Shown in pieces: positions 47,389-56,256 of a stretch of 64,000 nt of DNA. The translations under genes and the position numbers were made by a program. The notes beneath the pieces are model-generated. The model ran no database searches and was not told the origin of the DNA. It saw nothing but the letters and a program-made list of their open reading frames with translations. The stretch is from Pseudohalioglobus lutimaris (GTDB taxonomy: Bacteria > Pseudomonadota > Gammaproteobacteria > Pseudomonadales > Halieaceae), in contig NZ_PKUS01000032.1 in the NCBI RefSeq assembly GCF_002866825.1, forward strand, positions 1 through 64,000. Direction: 5' to 3'. Each line of letters starts with the position of its first letter. Within the stretch, counting starts at the first letter, position 1.

Positions 47389-48177
47389 ATGGAGACTTCA
47401 AAACTCTTTTCCCTGGAAGGCAGGGTGGCAATGGTCACCGGGGGATCACGTGGTATCGGCAGGATGATTGCGGAAGGCTTCATTGCCCAGGGAGCAACAG
47501 TGTATATATCCTCCCGCAAGGCAGATGTCTGCGACGCGGTAGCCAGTGAGCTGGGGCCCAGGTGTTTCTCCCTGCCGCAGGATATCAGCACAGTCGCCGG
47601 ATGTAAGGCGCTGGCCACTGCCTTTGCCGATGCGGAGCCCAGACTCGATATTCTCGTCAACAATGCCGGCGCCGCGTGGGCTGTGCCGTTTGAAGATTTC
47701 CCTGAGCAGGGTTGGGACAAGGTGATGGATCTCAACCTGAAATCGCCGTTCTTCCTGGTGCAGGCGCTGCACGCTTCCCTGATGTCCGCCGGCAGTGCCG
47801 AGCGTCCGGCCAAGGTCATCAACATAACCTCCATTGACGGCCAGCGATTGAATCCCTGGGAAACCTACAGTTACCACGCCTCCAAGTCGGCACTTATTTA
47901 TCTCACCAAGCGTCTGGCAGCGCGACTCGTCAGCGACCATATCAATGTCACGTCAATCGCCCCCGGCGCCTTTCCGTCCGAGATGAACCGCGCCGCCCGC
48001 GACCACGCAGTCGAGGTGGCGAAGTCCATCCCTTCCGGGCGAGTGGGAGACGCCGAGGATATGGCGGGTGCGGCGATATTCCTGGCCAGTCGAGCGGGCG
48101 ATTACGTTGTTGGGGAGACGATTACTGTGGACGGGGGCCTGGTCCACGCTGCGCTTGGTAGCAGTATCGACGCCTGA
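47389..48177 (+). CDS. SDR family oxidoreductase
   Basis: This 262-aa classical short-chain dehydrogenase has the cofactor motif VTGGSRGIGRMIAEGF (about residues 18-33), LVNNAGAAWAVP, the Ser in INITSIDGQRL and the YSYHASKSALI Tyr-x3-Lys motif. The C-terminus GETITVDGGLVHAAL is typical. The ATG at 47389 is preferred to upstream ATGs without ribosome sites. Substrate unknown; it precedes a crotonase on the same strand by 74 bases. Confidence 0.92.
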   Translation: METSKLFSLEGRVAMVTGGSRGIGRMIAEGFIAQGATVYISSRKADVCDAVASELGPRCFSLPQDISTVAGCKALATAFADAEPRLDILVNNAGAAWAVPFEDFPEQGWDKVMDLNLKSPFFLVQALHASLMSAGSAERPAKVINITSIDGQRLNPWETYSYHASKSALIYLTKRLAARLVSDHINVTSIAPGAFPSEMNRAARDHAVEVAKSIPSGRVGDAEDMAGAAIFLASRAGDYVVGETITVDGGLVHAALGSSIDA

Positions 48178-48251
48178 GCTTTGCCTGTCGACGTTACCGG
48201 TAAGCGAAAGCGATCAAGCTTGTTCACGCCACGTAACAAGGAGCGCAGGCG

Positions 48252-49058
48252 ATGACCCCGATTACTTTGGAAAAACGCGGTCATCAGGCCTGGATTACGC
48301 TGAATCGCCCGCAGGTGAAGAACATGCTCAATGGTGAGTGTTTCATCGGCCTTGCAGATGCCTGGGAAGAGGTGAGGGCAGACGATGGCATCCGTGTGGC
48401 GGTGCTGACCGCCGCGGGCGAGGAGCATTTCTGCTGCGGTGGCGACCTCGGCGAAGTGATTCCCCTGTGGACCGGTGTGCGGCAGCCAGCGAACGAGGTG
48501 GAGGAACGCCTCAAGGCTGATCCGATGATTACTGACCGGGTCATGCTCAAGGAGAAACCGCTTTACAAGCCAGTAATCGCGGCCATCAATGGTCACGCCC
48601 TGGGCGGAGGTACCGAACTGCTGCAGGCCACCGATATCCGTATCGCAGCGCAGCATGCGCAGTTTTCATTGCCTGAACCGAAGGTGGGTATTGTGCCCGG
48701 TGCAGGCTCCATGGTACGCCTGACCCGGCAACTGCCCTGGGCCCATGCCATGCGTATTTTACTTGGCGGCGAGCCTGTCAGTGCTGATGATGCCCTGCAT
48801 ATGGGCCTGGTCTCCGAGGTAGTACCGCTGGCGCAACTGCAGGCCAGGGCAGAACACTATGCTGATAGTATTTGCCGTCAGGCACCCCTTGCCCTGCAGG
48901 CGATCAAGCGCACCGCGCTGGAGACGCATACGTTGCCCTGGGCCGATGCTTTTCGCTTCGAAATGGAGCAGGCGGGCGCGATTATGATGAGCAAGGATGC
49001 CCGCGAGGGGCCTCGCGCGTTCAAGGAAAAACGACAGCCGCAGTTTACTGGCGAGTAA
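48252..49058 (+). CDS. enoyl-CoA hydratase/isomerase family (crotonase)
   Basis: This 268-aa crotonase has oxyanion-hole segments EEHFCCGGDLGEV and AAINGHALGGGTELLQATD, with FSLPEPKVGIVPGAGSMVRL providing Glu at the second acid position. This supports hydratase activity better than the other crotonase in the window. The substrate is unknown. AAGGAG lies 8 bases upstream of the ATG, and the gene follows the SDR gene. Confidence 0.92.
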   Translation: MTPITLEKRGHQAWITLNRPQVKNMLNGECFIGLADAWEEVRADDGIRVAVLTAAGEEHFCCGGDLGEVIPLWTGVRQPANEVEERLKADPMITDRVMLKEKPLYKPVIAAINGHALGGGTELLQATDIRIAAQHAQFSLPEPKVGIVPGAGSMVRLTRQLPWAHAMRILLGGEPVSADDALHMGLVSEVVPLAQLQARAEHYADSICRQAPLALQAIKRTALETHTLPWADAFRFEMEQAGAIMMSKDAREGPRAFKEKRQPQFTGE

Positions 49059-49115
49059 TGAAGTGATCTCAATGACCCCGCGCTGGTATAGAATGCGCCG
49101 GGAAAGGAACTGGAT

Positions 49116-49523
49116 ATGAATGCATATAAATTGAGTGAGAGCCTTGCTGTGTCAGGGCAGATAAGCCCCGCTGCCGTAGCTGAAATCGCCGCCGCTGGAT
49201 TCAAGGTGCTGATCAACAACCGCCCCGACGGTGAGGAACAGGGCCAACCCGACAGCGCAGAGATTGCCGCCGCTGCCGAAGAGTTGGGGCTGGAATACCA
49301 CTACCTGCCGGTCAACGGTTTGAACTTTCCCGGCGATCACCTGCAGCAGATGGCCGATCTCTTCGACGATGTGGATAGACCGGCATTCGCGTTCTGTCGC
49401 ACCGGAACCCGCTGTTCCAATCTCTGGGTGCTCTCGCGCGACCCCGAGGAGCGAGAGCGGGCAGCGCAGCTTGCCAGCAAAATTGGATTTGACCTGAGCA
49501 TGGTGGCCCGCGTTCTAGGCTGA
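49116..49523 (+). CDS. TIGR01244/DUF442 family phosphatase-like protein
   Basis: This 135-aa protein is of the beta-lactamase-hydrolase-like (Blh, DUF442) group, with a protein tyrosine phosphatase fold. The Cys-x5-Arg loop is FCRTGTRCSNLW. The N-terminal LAVSGQISPAAVAEIAAAGF and VLINNRPDGEEQGQPDS are diagnostic. In related systems this domain is tied to sulfide oxidation or biofilm control; here it is a single domain in a monocistronic setting. Confidence 0.9.
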   Translation: MNAYKLSESLAVSGQISPAAVAEIAAAGFKVLINNRPDGEEQGQPDSAEIAAAAEELGLEYHYLPVNGLNFPGDHLQQMADLFDDVDRPAFAFCRTGTRCSNLWVLSRDPEERERAAQLASKIGFDLSMVARVLG

Positions 49524-49547
49524 GCGATGCGTGGTCAAGGGAGATGA

Positions 49548-51584
49548 TCAGGTCGCAGGCGTAAACCAGATGGGCGAACTCCAGGCGCGCTCCTGAATCA
49601 CTTTCTGGTGACCTGTGGAGCAGCAGTTTTCCATACCCTCGGTAATGGTCGCCGGATCGTCACAGCGTACGCCTGCCTTCACGCAAAACTGCTGGCTCCA
49701 ACGACAGCTGGGGTTTTCCAGTACTCTGGTGTAGTAAAAGGCCTGCGCCCGGGGGTTGAAATCGTTGTCCTGCCATACCGTGCATAAGCGAGCGTGACCG
49801 TCACCGCTGGTGTCACAGGTGTCGGTGTCCACGCTGGCGTTGTTGTCGCCACCGGCGACGTCCACCACGCGCTCGTGAAGCTCCCCGCTCTCGTACCAGC
49901 CTTTGATCAGCTGTATACGTTGCAGCGGGTTGCCGGGGTATTCAGCGGTGCCGGTGTCGGCCATTGCCGAGACGATGAAACGCGGTTTTGCGTTTTCCGT
50001 GATTGGTGCGGAGAGGTCTCCGCCCATGGGCACGCCACCGGCGTAGCCCCTGGCGACCATGTCACTGTCAGCGCAGGAATCTTCGGCATAATCCCATCCG
50101 CCGAAGAAGCGCAGTATCGGTCGGGTTCCACTGGTGGCATAGGCTTCCCTGCGCTGCATGGCTGAGAACAGTGCGTCACGGGTATTCTCCTCAGCGTAAA
50201 GCACGGCGAGCCCGCCCGGTCCGTATTCGAGTTCGTCCGGCAGCCCCCTGGGCAGTTCGTCGCGAGATCCCATACCGGCGCCGCCGTGTCCGGGGTGATT
50301 CTTCTCCATGGCCAGGCCAGGCGCGGCGATATGCGTGTCAGTGGCTGAGATCAGGCCGAATTTGAAGCTGTTGACGCCCAGTTCGGCCTGCTGCTGCAGG
50401 CCCTTTTTCAGCGCATAGCGCAAGAAGTTGCTTTCGTCCGGCAGCTTGGTTTGTGGGCGGTCTTCCTCGTCTACCAGCAGCATAAGCCATTTGGCATCGA
50501 TACCACCGGGTGTTCCGGTGTTCTTGCCGCCAAAACTGTCGTACTCCAGTTTTTCGAAGCCGCAGTATTCGTCCTCAGACCAGGTCGGCAGGCGATTGTC
50601 ACACTCCGAGGAGCCCTTGTGCTGCATCACTTCGAACAGCGTATTCCAGCGTGCTCGTCTGCTCGCCTCCTCAGCCGTGACCGGCTCTGCTGGAATCTGC
50701 CTATCGGCAATTCTGGCAGTTTCAAACATCAGTCCCCCGCTCAAATTGGAGTTGTGCGGTATCACCACCGCATCACAGCCCGGTTGCTCGTCGAGACATT
50801 CCTTGTCCAGATAGTCCCACAGCGTGACCTGGGAAGTGGATTCGATCCACGACAGGGCGTGGTCTGGCACCAGGTGATTCTTGAATACCACGTTGTGATG
50901 CAGGTTCTGGCCCGTGCCTACTGTTCCGGTCCACTCGTAGGCGGCGAAGCTGGTAAAGCTACAATCACCGCTGCGATCGTAGGCGTCTTCCGCTGCGCGC
51001 TGGATGTCGCGCCAGGTATCTGCCGCCTGGGCAAAGCAGATTTCTCCATCATCACCACAGAAACCCCAGCGTTTCTTTCCCTGCAGCCCGTAGGCGGCCA
51101 GGGTGGCAAAGGTAAGTTGCGGAAAGTAGCGGTGTATTGCACAGACCGGGTGCCAGTATCCGGGTGAACCCTCGGTTGTGCACATGCGCATTTCCGCCAT
51201 GAACTCTGAATGGTCAGTGACTGCGGTGAAGTCCAGGGGGCGGTCAATCTGGATGTGGCGCATGGGCTGGTCATTCTCGTCATAGGGCTGAATGCCCGTT
51301 CGCTCACCCTTGGCGAATGCGTAGGCATCCTCGGGTTTGTTGCGGGTATCCTGAGAGTTGGCGTCGAATGACCAGGCGGTGTGCACATGGGTATCACCGA
51401 AGTGGGGGCGGCGCAGCGGGTCGTAATTGTTGCAGGGTTCGCGTTCTTCGCTGGGCTGGTAATCGCGCTCGGGCAGTGCCACGGGTATTTTTACTGTTGC
51501 CTGTGTAGCGGTGGTTTCCTGCTCCGACATGACGGGCAGGGCAGTGAGCAGGGCGGGGAGCAGGAGCAGCGGAAGATGACGCAC
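49548..51584 (-). CDS. DUF3604 domain secreted protein
   Basis: This 678-aa exported protein is of the DUF3604 family, which has a PHP-like metal site but no established reaction. GTG at 51584 has AAGGA 8 bases upstream and yields a signal peptide (LPLLLLPALLTALPVMS). Metal-site-like motifs are HFGDTHVHTAWSFDA and FTAVTDHSEFMAEM, with VIPHNSNLSGG and GLISATDTHIAAPG further on. About 16 cysteines suggest disulfides. It follows a TonB receptor gene by 103 bases on the same strand, as is common in marine gammaproteobacteria. Confidence 0.9.
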   Translation of the reverse strand: MRHLPLLLLPALLTALPVMSEQETTATQATVKIPVALPERDYQPSEEREPCNNYDPLRRPHFGDTHVHTAWSFDANSQDTRNKPEDAYAFAKGERTGIQPYDENDQPMRHIQIDRPLDFTAVTDHSEFMAEMRMCTTEGSPGYWHPVCAIHRYFPQLTFATLAAYGLQGKKRWGFCGDDGEICFAQAADTWRDIQRAAEDAYDRSGDCSFTSFAAYEWTGTVGTGQNLHHNVVFKNHLVPDHALSWIESTSQVTLWDYLDKECLDEQPGCDAVVIPHNSNLSGGLMFETARIADRQIPAEPVTAEEASRRARWNTLFEVMQHKGSSECDNRLPTWSEDEYCGFEKLEYDSFGGKNTGTPGGIDAKWLMLLVDEEDRPQTKLPDESNFLRYALKKGLQQQAELGVNSFKFGLISATDTHIAAPGLAMEKNHPGHGGAGMGSRDELPRGLPDELEYGPGGLAVLYAEENTRDALFSAMQRREAYATSGTRPILRFFGGWDYAEDSCADSDMVARGYAGGVPMGGDLSAPITENAKPRFIVSAMADTGTAEYPGNPLQRIQLIKGWYESGELHERVVDVAGGDNNASVDTDTCDTSGDGHARLCTVWQDNDFNPRAQAFYYTRVLENPSCRWSQQFCVKAGVRCDDPATITEGMENCCSTGHQKVIQERAWSSPIWFTPAT

Positions 51585-51687
51585 GGCGGTAATCCTTATA
51601 GTTGTTATCGACGGATGTAAGTGTGCCGATTTTGGCGCCGGGCGCAAAGTCTACGGTATCACTGAATGGACCGCGCGCCAGTTCCTT

Positions 51688-53988
51688 TCAGTAACTGTAT
51701 TTCAGGTCAATCCCCCAACTGCGAGGCTCCCCCCAGAGCACAGCGCGTGAGGCGTGGGGAAGGTTGTCGATGGTGAACGTTACATATTCTTCGTCCAATG
51801 CGTTGGCGACCCATAGCGCCAGGCTGAGCTCGCCAGCGGCCAGCTCGATGTCGGAGAACGTCAGCCTTGCGCCCAGCAGATCGTAGGCGTCGATGTAATT
51901 GCTGGTGTCTACGTCGCGCGCGTCGGTATAGGTATAGTTGATGTTTGCGCTGAGAGTCCCCAGCTTCATGGCCGGGAAGCGGTAATCAAGATTGAGGCTG
52001 GCGCTATGCTCGGGTGCGTTGCTGAAGCCGAAAGACCTGGGTTTGCCGGTGAACGGGTCATCGACATCGTCAATTTCGCTGTGCAGGTAAGCGTAGTTGA
52101 AACGCGCCAGCAAATCGGCGCGGGGCATGGCCACAACTTCAAGTTCCAGACCTGCCAGCCTCGCCGCTCCGCTATTGAATACACGGGTGTCAGCAATAGT
52201 TCCCGGCAGCAGGAAGTTGAGCTGCATGTCTTCAAAGCGGGAATAGAACACGGCGCTATTGACGCGCAAAGCGCGCTGCCACCATTCCCCCTTGATACCG
52301 ACTTCGGCGGTGCGGTTGTTCTCCTCATCGAAACCACGGGAGAAAAAATCGGGGTCGGGGTCTCGAGTATTGTAGCCGCCACTCTTGTAGGCCTCGGTCA
52401 GCTTTGCGTAGAGCAGGATATCCTCGCGCCAGTCGTGCTCCAGGATCAGTGCGAAGGCGGTATCATTGAAGTCCTTACTCGCCCGGGCGCTAAAATCGAT
52501 TTGCTCAAATGGGCCCAGCACAATATTGCCAAAGTCGACGTAGTTCTCCTGGCGAAACAGTCGTTTTACCTCGCGATTATCCGCAGAGTAGCGCCAGCCC
52601 ACAGTAAGTGCCCAGTCAGGCAGCGGTGACCAGGTGAGTTGTGTGTAGGCGGCCCGGGTGCTGTTGTCGATGCGATTGTCCTCGGCGCGGAGGTTGATCG
52701 CTGTGGCCTTATCGTTGCTCGCGATCACCGGGAAGCTGAAGATATGGTGCAGGGGGAACCAGTTCTCCCGCGCCTCTTCCCGGAAATAGTAAAGCCCCGC
52801 GACCAGGTTGACCGAGTCGCCCAGTGCACCGATCAGTTGCAGTTCCTGGGAAAATTGCTCCTGCTCAAGACGGGTTCTAACCTCATCATAGTCCTCGCTG
52901 GCGGGGCCCTGTGCTCCCAGGGTGATGGCGCTGAAGTCCACCCGGTACTGCGCGCTCGCGCCGCTGGCAAAGTCTATATAGCTGTCATCTTCCAGTTCTC
53001 GCCAGGCGGAGATCGAGTTGAGTTCGAAGCCGCCTGAGCGCCACTGTAGCCGCAGTGCATGGCCTTCGATAGTGGTGTCGGTGGGCAGGAGGGGGACACT
53101 GGTATCCAGCCGGTTCAGGCGTGATCTGGCGTAAGGTACAAATCGTTGTGAGCTGCGAATCGCAGCATCCGCTGGCGTGCCCGACTCCACGCCCGGCTGC
53201 ACCGCCTGCGGTGTGGTGTTGTACGACTCGATGCGGGACTTGTCCCAGCTATAGTCCATAGTGAAGTTCTGGCCGGGTTGCCAGCGCCAGTCAAGGCGCA
53301 CGCCCTCCGCCGACACATCACCGAAGTCGCCGCCCGGTCCGCGATTGTCGATAAACCCATCTTTCCGGCGATGCAGGGCGGCCAGTTTTATCGCCTGCGA
53401 GTCTGTCAGTGGCAGGTTCAGGCTGCTGCGCACCAGCAGCAGGTCGCGGTTACCCGCGCCCACTGTCTGGGTGAATGCGACAGCCCCGGTATCGGGTCGC
53501 GCGGTAACCAGGTTCAGCGCGCCGCCAGTGGTGTTGCGCCCATAGAGTGTGCCCTGGGGGCCGCGCAGAATTTCAATGCGCTCCAGGTCGGCCACCTCGC
53601 TGCTCAGTCCGGTGGCGCGAGCGAGATATACACCGTCGAGATAAACGCCGACAGCAGGATCCTGAGTAATCTGCACGTCGGTGATGCCAACGCCGCGTAT
53701 AAACAGGCGCAGGGTCTGGTTGCTCGCTGGAAAACTGTCCACCACGAAATTGGGCACGTTGGCCTGGATGTCAGCGATATTGGCAATGCCCAGCACTTCC
53801 AGGCGTTTGCGATCCAGAGCGACCAATGAGAGCGGTGTATCCTGGGCTGACTGCGCCACGCGCTGGGCTGTGACGAAAACTTCTTCCAGCACCGGCCTGG
53901 CCTGCGCGGCGTGCACAGCCTCGCCAGCCGCCAGCAGCAGGCTGAGGAAGCCGGCCAAACAATGGGCGCCAAAACATTTTGCAAGCAT
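51688..53988 (-). CDS. TonB-dependent receptor beside DUF3604
   Basis: This 766-aa outer-membrane receptor has a signal region (LAGFLSLLLAAGEAVHA) and TonB box area LEEVFVTAQRVAQSAQDTP. The plug contains LFIRGVGITDVQITQDPAVG, VYLDGVYLARATG and EILRGPQGTLYGRNTTGGAL; the barrel ends WGIDLKYSY. This plug pattern is that of the large sphingomonad/marine receptor group with unknown organic ligands. The ATG at 53988 is chosen for the signal peptide; its ribosome site is weak. Confidence 0.92.
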   Translation of the reverse strand: MLAKCFGAHCLAGFLSLLLAAGEAVHAAQARPVLEEVFVTAQRVAQSAQDTPLSLVALDRKRLEVLGIANIADIQANVPNFVVDSFPASNQTLRLFIRGVGITDVQITQDPAVGVYLDGVYLARATGLSSEVADLERIEILRGPQGTLYGRNTTGGALNLVTARPDTGAVAFTQTVGAGNRDLLLVRSSLNLPLTDSQAIKLAALHRRKDGFIDNRGPGGDFGDVSAEGVRLDWRWQPGQNFTMDYSWDKSRIESYNTTPQAVQPGVESGTPADAAIRSSQRFVPYARSRLNRLDTSVPLLPTDTTIEGHALRLQWRSGGFELNSISAWRELEDDSYIDFASGASAQYRVDFSAITLGAQGPASEDYDEVRTRLEQEQFSQELQLIGALGDSVNLVAGLYYFREEARENWFPLHHIFSFPVIASNDKATAINLRAEDNRIDNSTRAAYTQLTWSPLPDWALTVGWRYSADNREVKRLFRQENYVDFGNIVLGPFEQIDFSARASKDFNDTAFALILEHDWREDILLYAKLTEAYKSGGYNTRDPDPDFFSRGFDEENNRTAEVGIKGEWWQRALRVNSAVFYSRFEDMQLNFLLPGTIADTRVFNSGAARLAGLELEVVAMPRADLLARFNYAYLHSEIDDVDDPFTGKPRSFGFSNAPEHSASLNLDYRFPAMKLGTLSANINYTYTDARDVDTSNYIDAYDLLGARLTFSDIELAAGELSLALWVANALDEEYVTFTIDNLPHASRAVLWGEPRSWGIDLKYSY

Positions 53989-54117
53989 TCGCGTTAGGAT
54001 TCTTGTGCTTTTTGGCGAGCCTAACACAGTTACGCTGGCGCCAGGATGTGTTGCAGTGACTGCCATGCACCGGTCTTGCTGCTACACTTGGGCACTCTCG
54101 AAAACAGGAGTTAACCC

Positions 54118-54840
54118 ATGTCCGATTCTTCCACTGTACGCCCCGCCAGTACCGTCGTCCTGTTGCGCGATTCCGATGCCGGGCTGGAGACGCTGCTGTT
54201 ACGGCGCAACAAGGCGCTGGCTTTTGCGGGCGGCTTCTGGGTTTTTCCCGGGGGTAGCCTGGACGAGGCCGACATGGCGGCGGGTGAAGGCGACGAAGAA
54301 CGCGCCGCCCGCGTTGCCGCTGCGCGCGAGGCGATGGAGGAGTGTGGTCAACGACCGCGGCCCGAGGACATGGTGCTCCTCAGTCACTGGACCACACCGG
54401 AGACAGAAAAGCGCCGTTTCTCCACCTGGATCTATGCCGCGCCCCTGGAGGCCAATGAAAAGGTAGTGATCGATGGCGGTGAGATTCACGATCACCGCTG
54501 GCTACCTCTGGAGCAGGCATTGGCAGAACACTATGCCGGTGAGCTGCGAATTCTGCCGCCGACCATGGTGACCCTCAGCAGACTGTCTGTATACCGCACT
54601 GTGGCGCAGCTGCTGAAAGCGGAGAAAGACTCCCCCGTGCCGCGGGTGCTGCCGGTCATAACGGGATATGAGGACACCATTGTCTCTCTTTACCACGGCG
54701 ATGCCGGTTACGAGACGGTGGACCCGGCTCTTCCCGGCGCTCGCCACCGTGCCATTCTGGAGGATGGCCGCTGGCGTTACGTCTATGAGAATGTGCCTGA
54801 TGACATCGCCCCGCTGGTACCCCAGGAAGCGGATGCATGA
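54118..54840 (+). CDS. NUDIX hydrolase, NUDT19-like
   Basis: This 240-aa NUDIX hydrolase has FWVFPGGSLDEAD and, after an insertion, ARVAAAREAMEECGQ, which together form a Nudix box with extra residues between the Gly and the REAMEECG helix. This arrangement and the LLLRRNKALAFAGGFW lead-in resemble NUDT19-type CoA diphosphatases, so a CoA-ester substrate is possible. The stop overlaps the cytochrome b ATG (ATGA). Confidence 0.88.
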   Translation: MSDSSTVRPASTVVLLRDSDAGLETLLLRRNKALAFAGGFWVFPGGSLDEADMAAGEGDEERAARVAAAREAMEECGQRPRPEDMVLLSHWTTPETEKRRFSTWIYAAPLEANEKVVIDGGEIHDHRWLPLEQALAEHYAGELRILPPTMVTLSRLSVYRTVAQLLKAEKDSPVPRVLPVITGYEDTIVSLYHGDAGYETVDPALPGARHRAILEDGRWRYVYENVPDDIAPLVPQEADA

Positions 54841-55493
54841 AGCGCGAATTCCTGCTCTGGGACCTGCCCACCCGGGTATTTCACTGGGCTTTGGTGCTTT
54901 GCATCGGACTGGCCTGGTGGAGTGGGGAGGAGGGTCGCAACGACGTGCATGAGTGGACTGGCTATACGCTGCTTGTCCTGGTCGTAAGCCGCATTGCCTG
55001 GGGTTTCGTTGGTAGCCGGCACTCCCGGTTCAGTGACTTTGTGCACGGTCCGCGGACGACCATTGCTTACCTGCGCGGGGCGCGCAGCCCCACCCCGGGC
55101 CACAATCCCCTGGGTGCCTGGTCAGTGCTGGCGCTGCTCCTGCTGATGCTGGTGCAGGCGGTCAGCGGGCTGTTCAACTCCGATGATATTCTTTTTCCCG
55201 GTCCGCTTTACTACGCTGCGAGCACGCCGCTGCGCGACACCATGGGTGTGGTGCACGAATTGGCTTTTGAGGCCCTGCTGGTGTTGATAGCACTGCACGT
55301 GCTGGTGGTGAGTTACCACCAGTGGGTCAAGAAAGAGGGACTCATCAGGGCCATGCTGGTGGGCAAGGCGGCGCAGAAAACCGGGCTGTCAGCGCCCGTG
55401 GCGACATGGAAAGCCCTGTTGATTTTTATCCTGGTGGCGGCGGCGGTGTGGCTGGGGTTGGAGCAGGCACCGCAGCCCCAGCCGCTGTGGTAA
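54837..55493 (+). CDS. cytochrome b561-type membrane protein
   Basis: This 218-aa di-haem cytochrome b561/Ni-hydrogenase b-type protein has four membrane helices. Likely haem ligands are in LPTRVFHWALVLCI, GRNDVHEWTGYTLL, GVVHELAFEALLV and LIALHVLVVSYHQW. It likely shuttles electrons between quinone and a periplasmic c-type cytochrome. It overlaps the NUDIX gene by 4 bases and converges with a cytochrome c' gene. Confidence 0.9.
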   Translation: MKREFLLWDLPTRVFHWALVLCIGLAWWSGEEGRNDVHEWTGYTLLVLVVSRIAWGFVGSRHSRFSDFVHGPRTTIAYLRGARSPTPGHNPLGAWSVLALLLLMLVQAVSGLFNSDDILFPGPLYYAASTPLRDTMGVVHELAFEALLVLIALHVLVVSYHQWVKKEGLIRAMLVGKAAQKTGLSAPVATWKALLIFILVAAAVWLGLEQAPQPQPLW

Positions 55494-55535
55494 CAGTTGA
55501 CAACTGTTTATGCACGCCCACCACAGTGCAGGCCC

Positions 55536-55603
55536 GGCCAGCCTCTCTGGCCGAAAAACCATTGACACCAGGGCTACCTCAACGAGCGTGAGCCTGCCCT
55601 GGT
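55536..55603. repeat. two inverted repeats between convergent cytochrome genes
   Basis: GGCCAG/CTGGCC (55536-55552, 5-base loop) and ACCAGGGC/GCCCTGGT (55567-55603, long loop) lie between the stops of the cytochrome b and cytochrome c' genes. There is no T tract downstream, so they are weak terminator candidates at best. Confidence 0.3.
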
Positions 55604-55610
55604 CCTGGTC

Positions 55611-56090
55611 CTAGTAAAGGTAGTCTTTTGACTTGTACTCGTCATGACAGCTCTTGCAGGATTTGCCCGCAACGCCGGTAGCCTCGGCAATGGCCTTGCG
55701 GTCACCTGACTCGGCCGCAACCTGGAGCGCTGCAACTGCGCCCTGCATGTCTTCCAGCTTGGCGCGGAAGTCTTCCTGGTTGCTCCAGATTTCCGGTTTT
55801 GCGCGTGTGGTGCCCTTGTCAGTGCCCGGTCCAAAGGCGCGGGACACGTCCATGCTGCCAAGGGTGGCAAGGTCATTGGCGAACAATTTTAGCCTCGCAT
55901 CGTCCCAGGGCATCTCACCTTTGACCATTGAGCCAATCGGGCCAAAATTCATCGCCACCAACGTAAAGTAGGACTGGCGATAGGACTGCATGGGCTCCTT
56001 GTCGTTGAGGTGCGCAGTAACCTGGACGGAGGCGGCCAGGCAGCCGGCGCCGGCCAGTGAGAGGAGGAGGTTGCGAGTGAGGCGTTTCAT
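55611..56090 (-). CDS. cytochrome c' (class II cytochrome c)
   Basis: This 159-aa periplasmic cytochrome has a signal peptide (NLLLSLAGAGCLAASVQVTA) and a C-terminal CKSCH haem motif (GKSCKSCHDEYKSKDYLY), the class II arrangement. Cytochromes c' bind NO or CO and are linked to nitrosative stress; membrane b561 proteins are frequent partners, and one is encoded convergently 117 bases away. The ATG at 56090 is the clear start. Confidence 0.93.
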   Translation of the reverse strand: MKRLTRNLLLSLAGAGCLAASVQVTAHLNDKEPMQSYRQSYFTLVAMNFGPIGSMVKGEMPWDDARLKLFANDLATLGSMDVSRAFGPGTDKGTTRAKPEIWSNQEDFRAKLEDMQGAVAALQVAAESGDRKAIAEATGVAGKSCKSCHDEYKSKDYLY

Positions 56091-56256
56091 AGGTTTTTCC
56101 TGTTTGTGGCATAAAAAGAGCAGCGAGCAGAGAGTGTATGTAAGTGCGCGGGGGCGGTGCAAGTGCTCCATTGTTAAACCGTGCCCTGCCTCGCCTCGCG
56201 ACCCGGGCAATCAGCTAAACCTGCGCAGCCTCAAACCGGGCGATTGCCGCCCGGGT

